Shown here: positions 47,814 to 57,062 of the stretch, piece after piece | Position numbering within the stretch: position 1 is the stretch's first letter | Layout of the letters: the number at the start of each line of letters is the position of its first letter | Origin: Ardenticatenales bacterium | Lineage (GTDB): Bacteria > Chloroflexota > Anaerolineae > Promineifilales > Promineifilaceae | Length of the DNA stretch: 64,000 nucleotides | Assembly: GCA_020634575.1 (NCBI GenBank) | Contig: JACKBM010000029.1 | Span: forward strand, 1 to 64,000 | Direction: 5' to 3' | The notes under the pieces: generated by a model | The model's database searches: none | What the model saw: only the letters and a program-made list of their open reading frames with translations | Told to the model about the DNA's origin: nothing | Position numbers and translations under genes: made by a program

Positions 47814-49151
47814 CTAGTTCCTCTCGCCGCCGACGCGGAAGTACAGCATGATGGCCAGCAACATGACCGCCATCATGATAAAACCTATAGCCGAGCCAAA
47901 CGGATAATCGCGGGCCGTCATAAACTGCTGCTGAATCAGATTACCCAACAGCGATACCTTGCCCCCACCCATAATGGCCGGCGTCACATAAGCGCCCAGT
48001 GAGGGCACAAAAACAATGATCGCCGCCGCCACAATGCCCGGCAGTGACAGAGGTAGCAAAATACGTGTGGTACTGTGATAACCACTGGCGCCGAGGTCAG
48101 CTGCAGCCTCCAGTAAGGACCAGTCCAGCTTCTCCAGGTTGCTGTAAATCGGCAGCACAACAAAGGGAAAATAGCCGTAGAAAAGGCCCATAAAAACGGC
48201 AAATTGATTAAACAACAACGGCAATGGTTCCGCCGTGTGTGCGGCGATCCAGGCAAACAACGCGCTGTTATCGGCCAGAAGAAGGGCCTGGTCATGCAGG
48301 GTGATGGTCCAGAAATTATTAATAAAGCCCGAGTCACGCAGGAGCAGCAGCCAGGCGTAGGTACGCACCAGGAAGTTGGTCCAGAACGGGATCATGACCA
48401 GAAAAACCAGAATGTTGCGCCAGCGCACCGGCTGCCGGGCGATCCAGTACGCAAACGGATAGCCAAAAATCAGGCAAACAATCGTGTTAACCAGAGCCAG
48501 CCAGAAGGAGCGACCAAAAATGCGCAGATAGATGAAATCGTCACCGATCCGGCTGAAAAAGCGGCCATAATCATTAAAAAGCGCGCCAATCCCTTCCAGA
48601 GAAAAACTTGGGTAGACGATGGTGCCGCGCGGGCCCCGCTCGCTGAGACTGATCAGCAACACAATCACATTGGGCATGACAAAAAAGACAACGAGGAAAA
48701 AAGCGGCCGGATAATTGATCGCCCAGGCAGTCTGCCGGGTCAACAACACCAGCAACATGCCGGCAATGCCCAGAATAACGATGGTACCGGCAAATTCGCG
48801 AGTCAAGGCCCAATAAGCGGCTGCTAGCGCAATCACCAGAACGCTGCGGATGATACCACCTTGCCTGGCCCAGGAGATATTACGCAACAGCGCCAAACCC
48901 AAAATCAGGTCTGCCGCCATTCCCAGGCCATAAATTAAGTAGGCGGCAATACCTGGCAGGTCAGCCAGCGCGTTTTCAAAGCCAAACGGATCCCAATCAA
49001 TGGCGCCAAACGTTACCCAGCGCAGCAAGAGCAGCAGCCAGAGGGCGCCGTGGGCCAACAGGAGCCAGGCCGCCACCCGCATAATTGGGTCGGTCGGCTT
49101 CATCATCAGGTCGGGCGAGGGGCTTTTTGCCGAAGTCGCAGCCATCGTCAA
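47814..49151 (-). CDS. potB: Polyamine ABC transporter permease with extra N-terminal membrane domain
   Basis: 445 aa, about 150 residues longer than usual. The PotB core (about 165-445) has [52 protein letters not shown] and the EAA loop [28 protein letters not shown]. The first 150 residues hold about four additional hydrophobic segments ([64 protein letters not shown]). The start overlaps the stop of potA by 4 bp. The extension could be a regulatory or assembly domain (inference). Confidence 0.9.
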   Translation of the reverse strand: MTMAATSAKSPSPDLMMKPTDPIMRVAAWLLLAHGALWLLLLLRWVTFGAIDWDPFGFENALADLPGIAAYLIYGLGMAADLILGLALLRNISWARQGGIIRSVLVIALAAAYWALTREFAGTIVILGIAGMLLVLLTRQTAWAINYPAAFFLVVFFVMPNVIVLLISLSERGPRGTIVYPSFSLEGIGALFNDYGRFFSRIGDDFIYLRIFGRSFWLALVNTIVCLIFGYPFAYWIARQPVRWRNILVFLVMIPFWTNFLVRTYAWLLLLRDSGFINNFWTITLHDQALLLADNSALFAWIAAHTAEPLPLLFNQFAVFMGLFYGYFPFVVLPIYSNLEKLDWSLLEAAADLGASGYHSTTRILLPLSLPGIVAAAIIVFVPSLGAYVTPAIMGGGKVSLLGNLIQQQFMTARDYPFGSAIGFIMMAVMLLAIMLYFRVGGERN

Positions 49152-50236
49152 TCCGCCAGAATCTGGGCGTTGTGCTCAGCCCATTCCACCAGCACCCCGT
49201 CGCCGGTTGCAAACGGCTCTTTGGCGGCGCTATCCAGGTTTTGCAGACGCACAAACAGGTGGTCACCGGTAGGAATATCCACCCGATAGCGGGTGTCTGT
49301 CCCGATATAAATCATCTCCGTGATAATGCCGGGCACAAAGACCTTGCCGGTCTCCTGCCGCGTTTCCTGGCCGGCGTGCAAATGAATCTTTTCCGGCCGG
49401 ACCGCCAGCGTCACCTGCTTGCCAACCGGGAACTCATGCCGGCTCTGACCGGCCATATGGACGCCCTTGCTTTCAATCACGCTTGTCCTGCCCGCCGCCT
49501 TGATCTCACCGACGATAAAGTTAGTTTCGCCAATAAAGTCAGCGACAAAACGGTTGGTAGGATGTTCGTAGATCTCGCGGGGACTGCCGATTTGCTGCAC
49601 CAGGCCATCACTCATCACCGCGATCCGATCCGACATGGTGATCGCTTCTTCCTGATCATGGGTGACGTAGATGAAGGTGATGCCCACTTCGCTTTGGATA
49701 TGTTTGAGTTCCAGCTGCATCGCCTTGCGCAGCTTGAGATCGAGGGCGCCAAGCGGTTCGTCCAGCAGCAGCACGCGGGGCCGGTTAACAAGGGCGCGGG
49801 CCAGGGCAATGCGCTGTTTTTGCCCACCAGAGAGCTGATCCGGCCGGCGCAGGCCAAAGCGTCCCATCTGCACCAGTTCCAGCGCCTCGGCAACACGCCG
49901 ATCGATATCTTCTTTAGGCACCTTGGCCATTTCCAGGCCAAAAGCGATATTTTTGGCGACGGTCATGTGAGGAAAGAGAGCGTAACTTTGGAAAACCGTG
50001 TTGACCGGCCGGCGATAAGCGGGGATACCGGCCACCGGCTGCCCCATAATGGCGATCTGGCCGCTGTTTGGCTGCTCAAAACCGGCCACTAACCGCAACG
50101 TGGTGGTTTTACCGCAGCCACTTGGCCCCAACAACGAGAAAAACTCGCCATCCTCAATTTCCAGAGAAAGGTTATCTACGGCGATGACGTCAGCAAACTG
50201 CTTTGTCACATTTTCAAGCTTGACACTAGCTGGCAA
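49148..50236 (-). CDS. potA: Polyamine ABC transporter ATPase
   Basis: 362 aa. Walker [13 protein letters not shown], signature [15 protein letters not shown], Walker [17 protein letters not shown], the switch His in YVTHDQEEA and a C-terminal TOBE domain (about 285-362). The only plausible start is a TTG at 50236 with GAGGA nine bases upstream; no in-frame ATG or GTG lies before the conserved N-terminus. First gene of the pot operon, diverging from the cupin gene. Confidence 0.94.
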   Translation of the reverse strand: MPASVKLENVTKQFADVIAVDNLSLEIEDGEFFSLLGPSGCGKTTTLRLVAGFEQPNSGQIAIMGQPVAGIPAYRRPVNTVFQSYALFPHMTVAKNIAFGLEMAKVPKEDIDRRVAEALELVQMGRFGLRRPDQLSGGQKQRIALARALVNRPRVLLLDEPLGALDLKLRKAMQLELKHIQSEVGITFIYVTHDQEEAITMSDRIAVMSDGLVQQIGSPREIYEHPTNRFVADFIGETNFIVGEIKAAGRTSVIESKGVHMAGQSRHEFPVGKQVTLAVRPEKIHLHAGQETRQETGKVFVPGIITEMIYIGTDTRYRVDIPTGDHLFVRLQNLDSAAKEPFATGDGVLVEWAEHNAQILAD

Positions 50237-50458
50237 AATGCAAAATCCTCATCAATTTGAAAAGCAAACGTGTGACAAACAATTGGGCCTGAGTTTCGAA
50301 AAACGAAAAGAGATTTGCCCCGTTGCTACGATCATCGTTCAATGGCCGAATTCTATTCCGAACATCGTATTAGTCAAACGGGAACAAAACGAATTGCGGT
50401 ATTATAGCGTTGATAATCAACCGCTGCGAAAATATCGAGCAAATTAAGGAGAAACCCG
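50237..50458. promoter_or_regulatory. Divergent pot/cupin promoter region
   Basis: 222 bp, AT-rich compared with the surroundings, between the divergent potA and cupin genes. A direct or inverted motif TTTCGAAAAACGAAA occurs at 50297-50311 and an AT-rich -10-like TATTAT at 50400-50405. No repressor gene is adjacent. The assignment as a shared regulatory region is from gene orientation. Confidence 0.45.
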
Positions 50459-50809
50459 ATGACCATTCAAGCCTATGCCGGCCAGATCGAGACCATGTTA
50501 AGCCAGATGGAACCGGATAGCGTGCCGGCAACTGTCGACAGCGGCAACCCGGTGACCGCATTTTGCGAGCTGGCCAGCACCGACGAGCTGGAAACCGGCG
50601 TCTGGAGCTGCAGCCAGGGCGGCTGGACCATTGAATCATTTTCGGTCAATGAGGTGATGGTTTTGCTGGCCGGCCGGTTACGTCTGACCGCCAGTGACGG
50701 CACTGTGACCGAGCTGAGCAAGGGGGATATGTTTTTCCTACCCAAGGGCTGGTCCGGCCGGTGGGACACGCTGGAAGATATGCAAAAAGCATACGTGATT
50801 GTCTACTAG
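50459..50809 (+). CDS. Cupin domain protein (DUF861/EutQ-like)
   Basis: 116 aa single small barrel with TGVWSCSQGGWTIESFSVNE, VMVLLAGRLRLT, and the glycine-rich closing turn KGDMFFLPKGWSGRWDT. Metal-ligating His residues of classical cupins are absent, as in the DUF861 group. AAGGAG lies seven bases upstream of the ATG. It is divergent from the polyamine transporter operon, a gene arrangement that suggests a link to amine metabolism, but no specific activity can be given. Its last 4 bp overlap the convergent patatin gene. Confidence 0.8.
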   Translation: MTIQAYAGQIETMLSQMEPDSVPATVDSGNPVTAFCELASTDELETGVWSCSQGGWTIESFSVNEVMVLLAGRLRLTASDGTVTELSKGDMFFLPKGWSGRWDTLEDMQKAYVIVY

Positions 50810-51696
50810 AAGTCAGACGGATGGCCCAGAGCGGCCTCCGCCGCTTCGTAGCCTAACTCGATGAGCTCGGCGGCCCGGTCAAAATCCATCGTGCCGCAGG
50901 CGTTGCGCGGCACCTCAATCAGCTTGTCCGGCGGATAGGCGGCAATTTTCTGCCGGGCGATGGCGCTTTGCATGGCATCGATCGACAGATAGTAAATCAG
51001 GGCCGGGCTCATGCCCCTTTCGCGGTGGATGACCGGCGGAATGGACAGCGATTTGATGAAGCTGGCGATTTTGCGCTTGATGGCGGGGCTGGCACCGGCC
51101 GGTGGCTCCGCCCGCTCCACCGAGGGCCGCTCACTGGGCGGGCCGCCCAGGTTGACCGCCACAATCAGATCGCTGCCGTCACCAAAGGTCGGCGCAATGG
51201 GCACCGGGTTGATGATGCCGCCATCGATCAAGGTGCCACTGCCGTGGGTCACCGGCGTCAACACGAGCGGGATGGAACAGGAGGCCCGGATGGCATCAAA
51301 AAGCCGGCCGTTCTGCAACCAGATCTCCTTTTCCTTGTGGATATCAAACGCCACAGCAGTGAATGGAATAGGCAGCGCCTCGATCAGTTCATCACCAATC
51401 AGCTCGGCCAGGACCCCGAAGAGCTTATCCCCCTTGAGAATGCCGTCCCGTTTCCAGGCGATATCCATCAGGGCAAGCATATCCGTCTTGGTCAACGCCC
51501 GCATCCAGGCCTCGAGAACACCCAGCTTGCCGGTTGCGTACACCCCGCCAATAAGGGAGCCAATCGAGGTCCCGGAAACGGACTTGATGGCGTAACCATG
51601 TTCTTCCAACCAATGGATGACGCCGATATGGGCCAGGCCGCGCGCGCCGCCACTGCCCAGGACAAGGGAAACCGTCGTCTTATTCGCTTCTGACAT
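50806..51696 (-). CDS. Patatin-like phospholipase family protein (RssA-like)
   Basis: 296 aa. The oxyanion loop GSGGARGLAHIG (12-23), the nucleophile Ser in SGTSIGSLIGG and the catalytic Asp in LIDGGIINPVP form the patatin Ser-Asp dyad. Length and the ATGKLGVLEAWM region fit the bacterial RssA-type group rather than long secreted patatins; no signal peptide is present. Such proteins hydrolyse acyl lipids near the membrane. It has its own start and is separated from the ABC exporter by the tandem hairpins at 51751-51800. Confidence 0.9.
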   Translation of the reverse strand: MSEANKTTVSLVLGSGGARGLAHIGVIHWLEEHGYAIKSVSGTSIGSLIGGVYATGKLGVLEAWMRALTKTDMLALMDIAWKRDGILKGDKLFGVLAELIGDELIEALPIPFTAVAFDIHKEKEIWLQNGRLFDAIRASCSIPLVLTPVTHGSGTLIDGGIINPVPIAPTFGDGSDLIVAVNLGGPPSERPSVERAEPPAGASPAIKRKIASFIKSLSIPPVIHRERGMSPALIYYLSIDAMQSAIARQKIAAYPPDKLIEVPRNACGTMDFDRAAELIELGYEAAEAALGHPSDF

Positions 51697-51750
51697 AGCC
51701 CCATTTTAAGACTTCTACCCCGTCAGCGAAAGCCCCATTTTCGGTGAGGG

Positions 51751-51800
51751 GTCCGGCACCCGACGGGTGCCGGACCCGACGGGTTGGGTACCCGTCGGGT
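51751..51800 (-). terminator. Two overlapping perfect hairpins
   Basis: Hairpin 1: GTCCGGCACCC (51751-51761) / GGGTGCCGGAC (51765-51775), 3-nt loop. Hairpin 2: ACCCGACGGGT (51774-51784) / ACCCGTCGGGT (51790-51800), 5-nt loop. They lie just downstream of the ABC exporter operon (minus strand). The two hairpins share two bases, so they are mutually exclusive or stacked. No T-run on the minus-strand side, so the termination role is inferred from position. Confidence 0.6.
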
Positions 51801-51805
51801 CGGTG

Positions 51806-52567
51806 TTAGCGGTAGATAGTACGGGTGAAGCGGTTGATGAGCCAGTAGATCAGCCCAACCTGCAGGCCGATGCCCAACAGAAGGACCAGCCACCAGTAAG
51901 GGCTGCCATCCAGGGCCAGCCAATACGCCTTGCTGATCCAGAATGGCGGGAACAGGCCTATCAGCCATTGCCACGGCGCGACCAGAAAATAGCCAACCAT
52001 GATCGTCCAGCCAGAAACGCCGGCAAACTTGGTGTAGGCGAAGCCCTGCACCTTATTCTCGGCAAAGGTGGCAAAAAAGAGAGTGACGATGGGCGCCGTC
52101 AGGCCAGCGCCGGCCGCCAACGGCAGCAGCTGCCACAGGGGCGGCACCGCCTGGTTAATAACCAACACCATCCCCAGCACAATCACCATGGCCAACACCG
52201 CCGGCAAACCCACCCGATACAGCAAATATCTGGGCAGCGGCACGGGCGTGACCAGCATCGCTCGTAAGGTGTTGTTGTCCTTTTCATCCAGCAGCACAAA
52301 GCCGAAGACGGTGCCAACCAGGAGTGCGCCGGTAAATAGACCCATGAAGGCCACCAACATCGGGTAGATCTCAGCCAGCCGGAGCGGGATGCTGGGACCG
52401 GGCATAATATCATGGTCGGCCAAATAGCCATCGGCCCACGGCAAAAGGAAGCGCAGGGCAACCGCGATATAAACCGCAAATAAAAACATGAAGATAAGGA
52501 AGCGGTCCCGGCCGATTAATTTGAGGTCGCTGCGTCCCAGGCGGCGGACCAATTGTGTCATTTCCAT
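51806..52567 (-). CDS. ABC-2 type transporter permease
   Basis: 253 aa with six hydrophobic segments (for example FLIFMFLFAVYIAVALRFLL near the start and WLVLLLGIGLQVGLIYWL near the end). VGTVFGFVLLDEKDNNTLRAMLVTPV in the middle matches the membrane-proximal ABC-2 motif. Pairs with the permease upstream to form the membrane channel of the exporter. Gap of 4 bp to the previous gene. Confidence 0.85.
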   Translation of the reverse strand: MEMTQLVRRLGRSDLKLIGRDRFLIFMFLFAVYIAVALRFLLPWADGYLADHDIMPGPSIPLRLAEIYPMLVAFMGLFTGALLVGTVFGFVLLDEKDNNTLRAMLVTPVPLPRYLLYRVGLPAVLAMVIVLGMVLVINQAVPPLWQLLPLAAGAGLTAPIVTLFFATFAENKVQGFAYTKFAGVSGWTIMVGYFLVAPWQWLIGLFPPFWISKAYWLALDGSPYWWLVLLLGIGLQVGLIYWLINRFTRTIYR

Positions 52568-52571
52568 CGTG

Positions 52572-53297
52572 TTACCCTACCTTCATGACGATATGCTTTT
52601 GAAACGCTCGCCCTGCCCAGATGGACAGGCCTACCAGCAACAGGGCGGTGTAACCTACACCATAAATCCATTCCCAGGTTGCCAGCGGCCCGTAGGCTGC
52701 CTGCATCAGGACAGTCGGGGCGCTGGTGGGAATAACCAGCAGGATGGGATGCTCGATCCAGCCCAGAAAATAGACAAAGGGGAGTTGCAGCGCCACCGCG
52801 AGTAGCGCCATCGGAATAAGGAAATCCGTGATCTTGTCGTAGCGGACAATCAGGACGATGCCGATCAACGTGTAAAGGATGGCAATAGCCAGAATGCCGA
52901 GCAACAGCAGGGGCACATTAGGCCAGGTCAGTGGCCCGGACAGCCGCATCAGCGCCATCGCGCCAAGAATCATCACCGCCGCCTCCAGCGTGGCCAGACC
53001 CGTCAGCGTGACAATCTTGCTCCAAAGATATTCGCTATGGGTCAGCGGCGAGACGATCAGCGCATTCAGCGTCCCCTGCTCTTTCTCGAACAGGATCATG
53101 GCGGCCACGTAAAGCAACGTAGAACCGCCAATCACCAGCAACATCAAGGTTGGCACATAAGTCGTCAGCTGCTCGGGGTCAGCCAGCCAGGCCAGCGCCC
53201 CGGCGATAACGACCGCAACCACGAGGCCGATGGTGTAGAGCTGGGTGCGAACCTGCAGCAAGAAATCGAGTTTCATGGCCGCCAGTAGCCGTTTCAT
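52572..53297 (-). CDS. ABC-2 type transporter permease
   Basis: 241 aa with six hydrophobic segments. MILFEKEQGTLNALIVSPLT is the characteristic ABC-2 amphipathic loop, and DFLIPMALLAVALQLPFVYF lies in the second half. Overlaps the ATPase gene by 4 bp (ATGA) and precedes the second permease. The substrate is unknown. Confidence 0.87.
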   Translation of the reverse strand: MKRLLAAMKLDFLLQVRTQLYTIGLVVAVVIAGALAWLADPEQLTTYVPTLMLLVIGGSTLLYVAAMILFEKEQGTLNALIVSPLTHSEYLWSKIVTLTGLATLEAAVMILGAMALMRLSGPLTWPNVPLLLLGILAIAILYTLIGIVLIVRYDKITDFLIPMALLAVALQLPFVYFLGWIEHPILLVIPTSAPTVLMQAAYGPLATWEWIYGVGYTALLLVGLSIWAGRAFQKHIVMKVG

Positions 53298-54157
53298 CTG
53301 TCCAACTCCTGACCCGTGACAGTGATGAAGATGTTCTCCAGCGTTGTCTCCTGGGTGTGAATTGTTTCCACCCGGCTGGCCGAGCGCAGTAACTCGATGA
53401 AGTCACTGTTGTGACCGAGACCATCCAGCGGAAACTCCCGTTCCGCCTGTGCCTGGCTGCCGTTCTGGTAGATAACCCGGACGTCACGCCGGCCGAATCG
53501 CTTTTTCAGGGCATCCGGCGTGTCGATCTCGCTGATCCGGCCATCGGTGATAAAAGCGACGCGGTCGCAAAGCTCGTCAGCCACCGTCATGTTGTGTGTG
53601 GTGATGAAGACGGTTGTGCCCTGGCCGCGCACCCGCAGGATCAGGTCCTTGATGCGGCGGGCGTTAACCGGGTCGAGACCGGAGGTGGGCTCGTCCAGGA
53701 ATAGGAGGCGCGGCTTGTGAATGAGGCTGCGGGCCACATTCAGCCGGATCTTCATCCCCTTACTGAACTCTTCTACTTTTTTGTCGGCGTCGTCAGCCAG
53801 ATCGACCCAGGCCAGGACTTCGTCTACCGCATGGGGCTGGCCGCCGTAAAGGGAGCGGAAATGCTCCAGGTTTTCGCGGGCGGATAGCTTGAGATAATGA
53901 TTGGGCAGCTCAAAAGAGACACCCAGCTGCTCATAATAATCTTGCCCCCAGGCGGACACTTCCTTGCCCAACACCTGCAGGGAACCACCGTAGTCAGGCA
54001 GCAGCCCGATTAGGATGTTCTGGGTGGTTGATTTACCAGCACCAGAGGGGCCGAGGAAACCAAAGATCTCCTGCTCGGCAATTTTGAAGTTCAGCCCGTG
54101 CAGGGTCTCCTGCGTGGCGCCGGGATAGGTAAAGGTTAAATCACGAACCGTTATCAC
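53294..54157 (-). CDS. ABC transporter ATPase
   Basis: 287 aa ATPase of the ABC-2 (DrrA/CcmA-like) group. Walker A GPSGAGKSTTQN, signature FSKGMKIRLNVAR, Walker B LLFLDEPTSGLDPVN, His switch FITTHNM. The C-terminal region ends in the FITVTGQELDR typical of drug-type exporters. It overlaps both the TetR gene and the first permease gene by 4 bp. Confidence 0.94.
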   Translation of the reverse strand: MITVRDLTFTYPGATQETLHGLNFKIAEQEIFGFLGPSGAGKSTTQNILIGLLPDYGGSLQVLGKEVSAWGQDYYEQLGVSFELPNHYLKLSARENLEHFRSLYGGQPHAVDEVLAWVDLADDADKKVEEFSKGMKIRLNVARSLIHKPRLLFLDEPTSGLDPVNARRIKDLILRVRGQGTTVFITTHNMTVADELCDRVAFITDGRISEIDTPDALKKRFGRRDVRVIYQNGSQAQAEREFPLDGLGHNSDFIELLRSASRVETIHTQETTLENIFITVTGQELDR

Positions 54158-54861
54158 GTCTCTTTCTCCTTCTCAGCCTGTGAAGCCAGGCCCATTTGCT
54201 GGCGCGTGCGGTCAGCAATCTGGCGCACAACCGCTTTACCGGCGGCGGGATCAGCACCGGCCGGTGTCAGGGCCGCATCCATCATGAGGGCAATCCCTTC
54301 AATCAGCTCGCCCACATCCGGCCGCGGCTGATCCGGCAGCAACCCGTCCATACCAGCCAGGCCAAAGGCCAGGATATCCATGATATGAGCGACTACCTCC
54401 GGCTGGATGTCGGTCCGCACCGCCCCGGCGGCCTGCATCATCCGGACAAAGACCAGCCGCTCTGATTCAGCCTGAGCGGCTCGCGCCCGCTGGAACAGGT
54501 TGTCCGGCTTACGCAGGTAGTTGCCCAAAACCCGGCTATCCTGCCGGAACATGGCCGACATAAACGGGTTCTCGTTCAGCGCGTAAAGCGAATTCTTGTA
54601 CATCGCACCGATGGTGCCACCGGCCGGATCGTCTTCCAGCAGCCGCAACCAGCTTTCCGCATAGTGCTGGGTCTCGCGCATCATGAGCGCCTCCAGCAGC
54701 TCTTCCTTGCTGGCAAAGTGCAGATAGATCGCCCCCTTGCTGACGCCGGCTTCGCGAGCGATATCGCTCACGGTTGTCTTGTCAAAGCCGTAGTGGGCAA
54801 ACAGCTGGGCCGCGGCTTGCAGAATGCGCGTTTCTCGTTCAGGGTTGTCAGATTTTTCCAT
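54154..54861 (-). CDS. TetR-family transcriptional regulator
   Basis: 235 aa. The N-terminal HTH (12-60) reads ILQAAAQLFAHYGFDKTTVS then AREAGVSKGAIYLHFASKEE, a textbook TetR DNA-binding domain; the rest is the helical ligand-binding domain. It is the first gene of the exporter operon and overlaps the ATPase gene by 4 bp, so it very likely autoregulates the exporter. A perfect inverted repeat starts 10 bp upstream of its start codon (54872-54901). Confidence 0.94.
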   Translation of the reverse strand: MEKSDNPERETRILQAAAQLFAHYGFDKTTVSDIAREAGVSKGAIYLHFASKEELLEALMMRETQHYAESWLRLLEDDPAGGTIGAMYKNSLYALNENPFMSAMFRQDSRVLGNYLRKPDNLFQRARAAQAESERLVFVRMMQAAGAVRTDIQPEVVAHIMDILAFGLAGMDGLLPDQPRPDVGELIEGIALMMDAALTPAGADPAAGKAVVRQIADRTRQQMGLASQAEKEKET

Positions 54862-54871
54862 TGTTTTGACT

Positions 54872-54901
54872 ATTTGACCAATTTTGCAATTCTGGTCAAA
54901 T
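54872..54901. promoter_or_regulatory. Candidate TetR operator
   Basis: Perfect 9-bp arms ATTTGACCA (54872-54880) and TGGTCAAAT (54893-54901) with a 12-bp AT-rich centre, immediately upstream of the regulator gene. Position and symmetry fit autorepression by the TetR protein. An additional half-like TTTTGAC lies at 54864-54870. Confidence 0.7.
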
Positions 54902-55053
54902 GGTATCGATTTCTGCCCTGCTTGTCAATAGTGGCTGACGCGAAGTAGACGGCACAGTTGTTGGCTCAGAGAGCTCACCACCGCTAAACTTGACCTGTAC
55001 CAGCATCCTCTGGGCAGATGATTCGGACCGCGCTGCGGCAGGAAACAGTTGTG

Positions 55054-56322
55054 ATGAACGATGAAATTAAACGTTTGAACTGGGCTGGGAATTACCAGTT
55101 TCAGGCCCCGAATTTTGCTGAACCGGACACGGTCGAAGAGCTACAAACATTGGTCGCCGTTGCCAATAAGGTCAGTGTCCTGGGCAGCACCCACTCGTTC
55201 AACGACATCGCCGACAGCCCGCAACTGCTGCTTTCACTGCAGCAGATACCGCGCACCATGACGCTGGATCCCGCCGCCGCTACCGTCACGATCAGCAGCA
55301 ATGTCCGCTACGGCGAACTGGCACTTTACCTTGAAGCGCAGGGGTTTGCCCTGCCCAATCTGGCTTCCCTACCCCACATTTCCGTGGTTGGCGCCTGTGC
55401 CACCGGCACGCATGGCTCCGGGGTCGGTAACCCGTGCCTGGCCGCGCCGGTGACCGGTCTGACCTTCATTGCGGCCGATGGCGAGTTGGTGACCTGGCGC
55501 CGCGGCGAGGCGGCCAACTTCCCCGGTGCTGTCGTCAACCTGGGTGGCCTTGGCGTCATTACCGAGATGGAGCTGGCGGTGCAGCCTACTTTTGCCGTGC
55601 AGCAATATGTGTATCAGCAGCTACCCTGGCAAACCGTGTGGCAACAGCTCGGCGATATTATGGCCACGGCCTATAGCGTCAGTTTGTTCACGAGCTGGGA
55701 CGAGACGGCTGTCGAGCAGCTCTGGGTCAAGGCGTTGACAACCGAAGTTGTACCGGCCGGTCCCCTCTATGGCGCTCAGCCCGCCAGCCAGCAGCTCCAC
55801 CCCTGCAGCACCGATGCCGCCTCCTGCACCGAGCAATTGGGCGAACCCGGCCCCTGGTTCCGGCGCTTACCCCACTTTAAACTCGAATACATGCCCAGTG
55901 TCGGGGCGGAACTACAGACGGAATACCTTGTCCCGGCATCGCACGGCGTCGCTGCCCTGCAGGCGCTCTTCGAACTGCGCGAACAGCTCCATCCTCTGCT
56001 CTATATTAGCGAGATCCGGACGGTTAAAGCGGATGATCTCTGGCTCAGCCCGGCCTACGCGACCGACAGCCTCGCCATCCATTTCACCTGGAAACCGGAC
56101 TGGGCTCAAGTTCAACCCTTGCTACCCCAGATCGAGGCCGCCCTGGCGCCATTTAATGCCCGGCCGCACTGGGGTAAGTTATTCAGTCTGAGCCCGGCTG
56201 GTCTGGAAGCGGTCTACCCGCAGCTCCCCGCCTTTCGGAAGATGTTGGCCGCAGTGGATCCGGCCGGTAAGTTCCGTAACGCCTATCTCAGCCGCAATCT
56301 TTACCCGGAAACTGAGGCATAA
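55054..56322 (+). CDS. FAD-linked alditol/sugar-lactone oxidase
   Basis: 422 aa from the ATG at 55054 (an earlier ATG at 55018 is open but has a poorer context). PCMH-type FAD-binding domain with VLGSTHSFNDIADSPQLL, where His47 is the residue that carries covalent FAD in alditol oxidase; VVGACATGTHGSGVGNPCLA and LGGLGVITEMELAVQP follow. The C-terminal ALO domain ends with PRPHWGK-like ARPHWGKLFSL and FRNAYLSRNLYP. The family oxidises alditols (xylitol, sorbitol) or aldono-lactones with O2. No partner genes. Confidence 0.9.
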   Translation: MNDEIKRLNWAGNYQFQAPNFAEPDTVEELQTLVAVANKVSVLGSTHSFNDIADSPQLLLSLQQIPRTMTLDPAAATVTISSNVRYGELALYLEAQGFALPNLASLPHISVVGACATGTHGSGVGNPCLAAPVTGLTFIAADGELVTWRRGEAANFPGAVVNLGGLGVITEMELAVQPTFAVQQYVYQQLPWQTVWQQLGDIMATAYSVSLFTSWDETAVEQLWVKALTTEVVPAGPLYGAQPASQQLHPCSTDAASCTEQLGEPGPWFRRLPHFKLEYMPSVGAELQTEYLVPASHGVAALQALFELREQLHPLLYISEIRTVKADDLWLSPAYATDSLAIHFTWKPDWAQVQPLLPQIEAALAPFNARPHWGKLFSLSPAGLEAVYPQLPAFRKMLAAVDPAGKFRNAYLSRNLYPETEA

Positions 56323-56414
56323 GCGAACCGTAGGGAACCGTTCAATCGCCAGCAGCGTTCATTCACTATTCGGCCTGAAGCCGTCCACAAATGAATCGGA
56401 ACGGAGATTGATCA

Positions 56415-57062
56415 ATGAAGCGCTCTGGCTATTTCCTCGGAATTTTTACCTGCGCGTTATTACTGGCTACGGGCTGCCTCCCCACCAGCAACGGCATTAC
56501 GCCATCTGGCACAACCGAGGCCACCGGCGGCGAGCCGATCGGGCTATCCACAAGCACACCTGTGCCAGTCGCGACGGAAATGCCGGCCTCGCCGACACCC
56601 GTCCCAGGCTCTGCCCCCAGTTTCGCCTACAGTGGAAACCCCGGCGGCTGCGGTTCAATCTTTCTCTACCAGGGAAATGCAGCCAGTTCAGAATATCTGA
56701 CTGTCTGGCTACAGGCGTTTGAGTTAGAGGCGGGAGTTGAGACAAAGCGCTTTGACCTGGCGACGTCTGAGGAGTTGATCGACATCCGGATAAATCTATT
56801 TTCCGACGCAATCAGCAACCTGGGCGAATTCCCCTACTGCAATGACGTCGGCCCGATGGCTGAGCCTGAAGAGGTCTGGCAGGCGCTAAGCGGCACCGTC
56901 ACCGTCACACTTTCGGCTGATCCAGTCGCAGACATCTGCGCCAACCAGCCGTACGAAGCGACGGTGGTGCTCAGCGACATCGTCTTTAGCAATGGTGACT
57001 CTACGGCCACATTGCCGGCACTGACCCTGGCCGATGTCGGCGTTGGCTGGTGTGCGGGCTAG
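56415..57062 (+). CDS. Lipoprotein of unknown function
   Basis: 215 aa. The lipoprotein signal ends LLLATGC, and residues 25-70 form a Thr/Pro/Gly-rich linker (TSTPVPVATEMPASPTPVPG). The globular part (75-215) contains five Cys and two short beta-rich blocks but no family I can name. GGAG occurs eight bases before the ATG. It converges on the next gene with a 4-bp overlap of stop codons. Confidence 0.6.
   Translation: MKRSGYFLGIFTCALLLATGCLPTSNGITPSGTTEATGGEPIGLSTSTPVPVATEMPASPTPVPGSAPSFAYSGNPGGCGSIFLYQGNAASSEYLTVWLQAFELEAGVETKRFDLATSEELIDIRINLFSDAISNLGEFPYCNDVGPMAEPEEVWQALSGTVTVTLSADPVADICANQPYEATVVLSDIVFSNGDSTATLPALTLADVGVGWCAG

Noticed and set aside
49085..50092. 335-codon open frame antisense to potA
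   Set aside because: potA on the other strand has all ABC ATPase motifs; the antisense frame has none.
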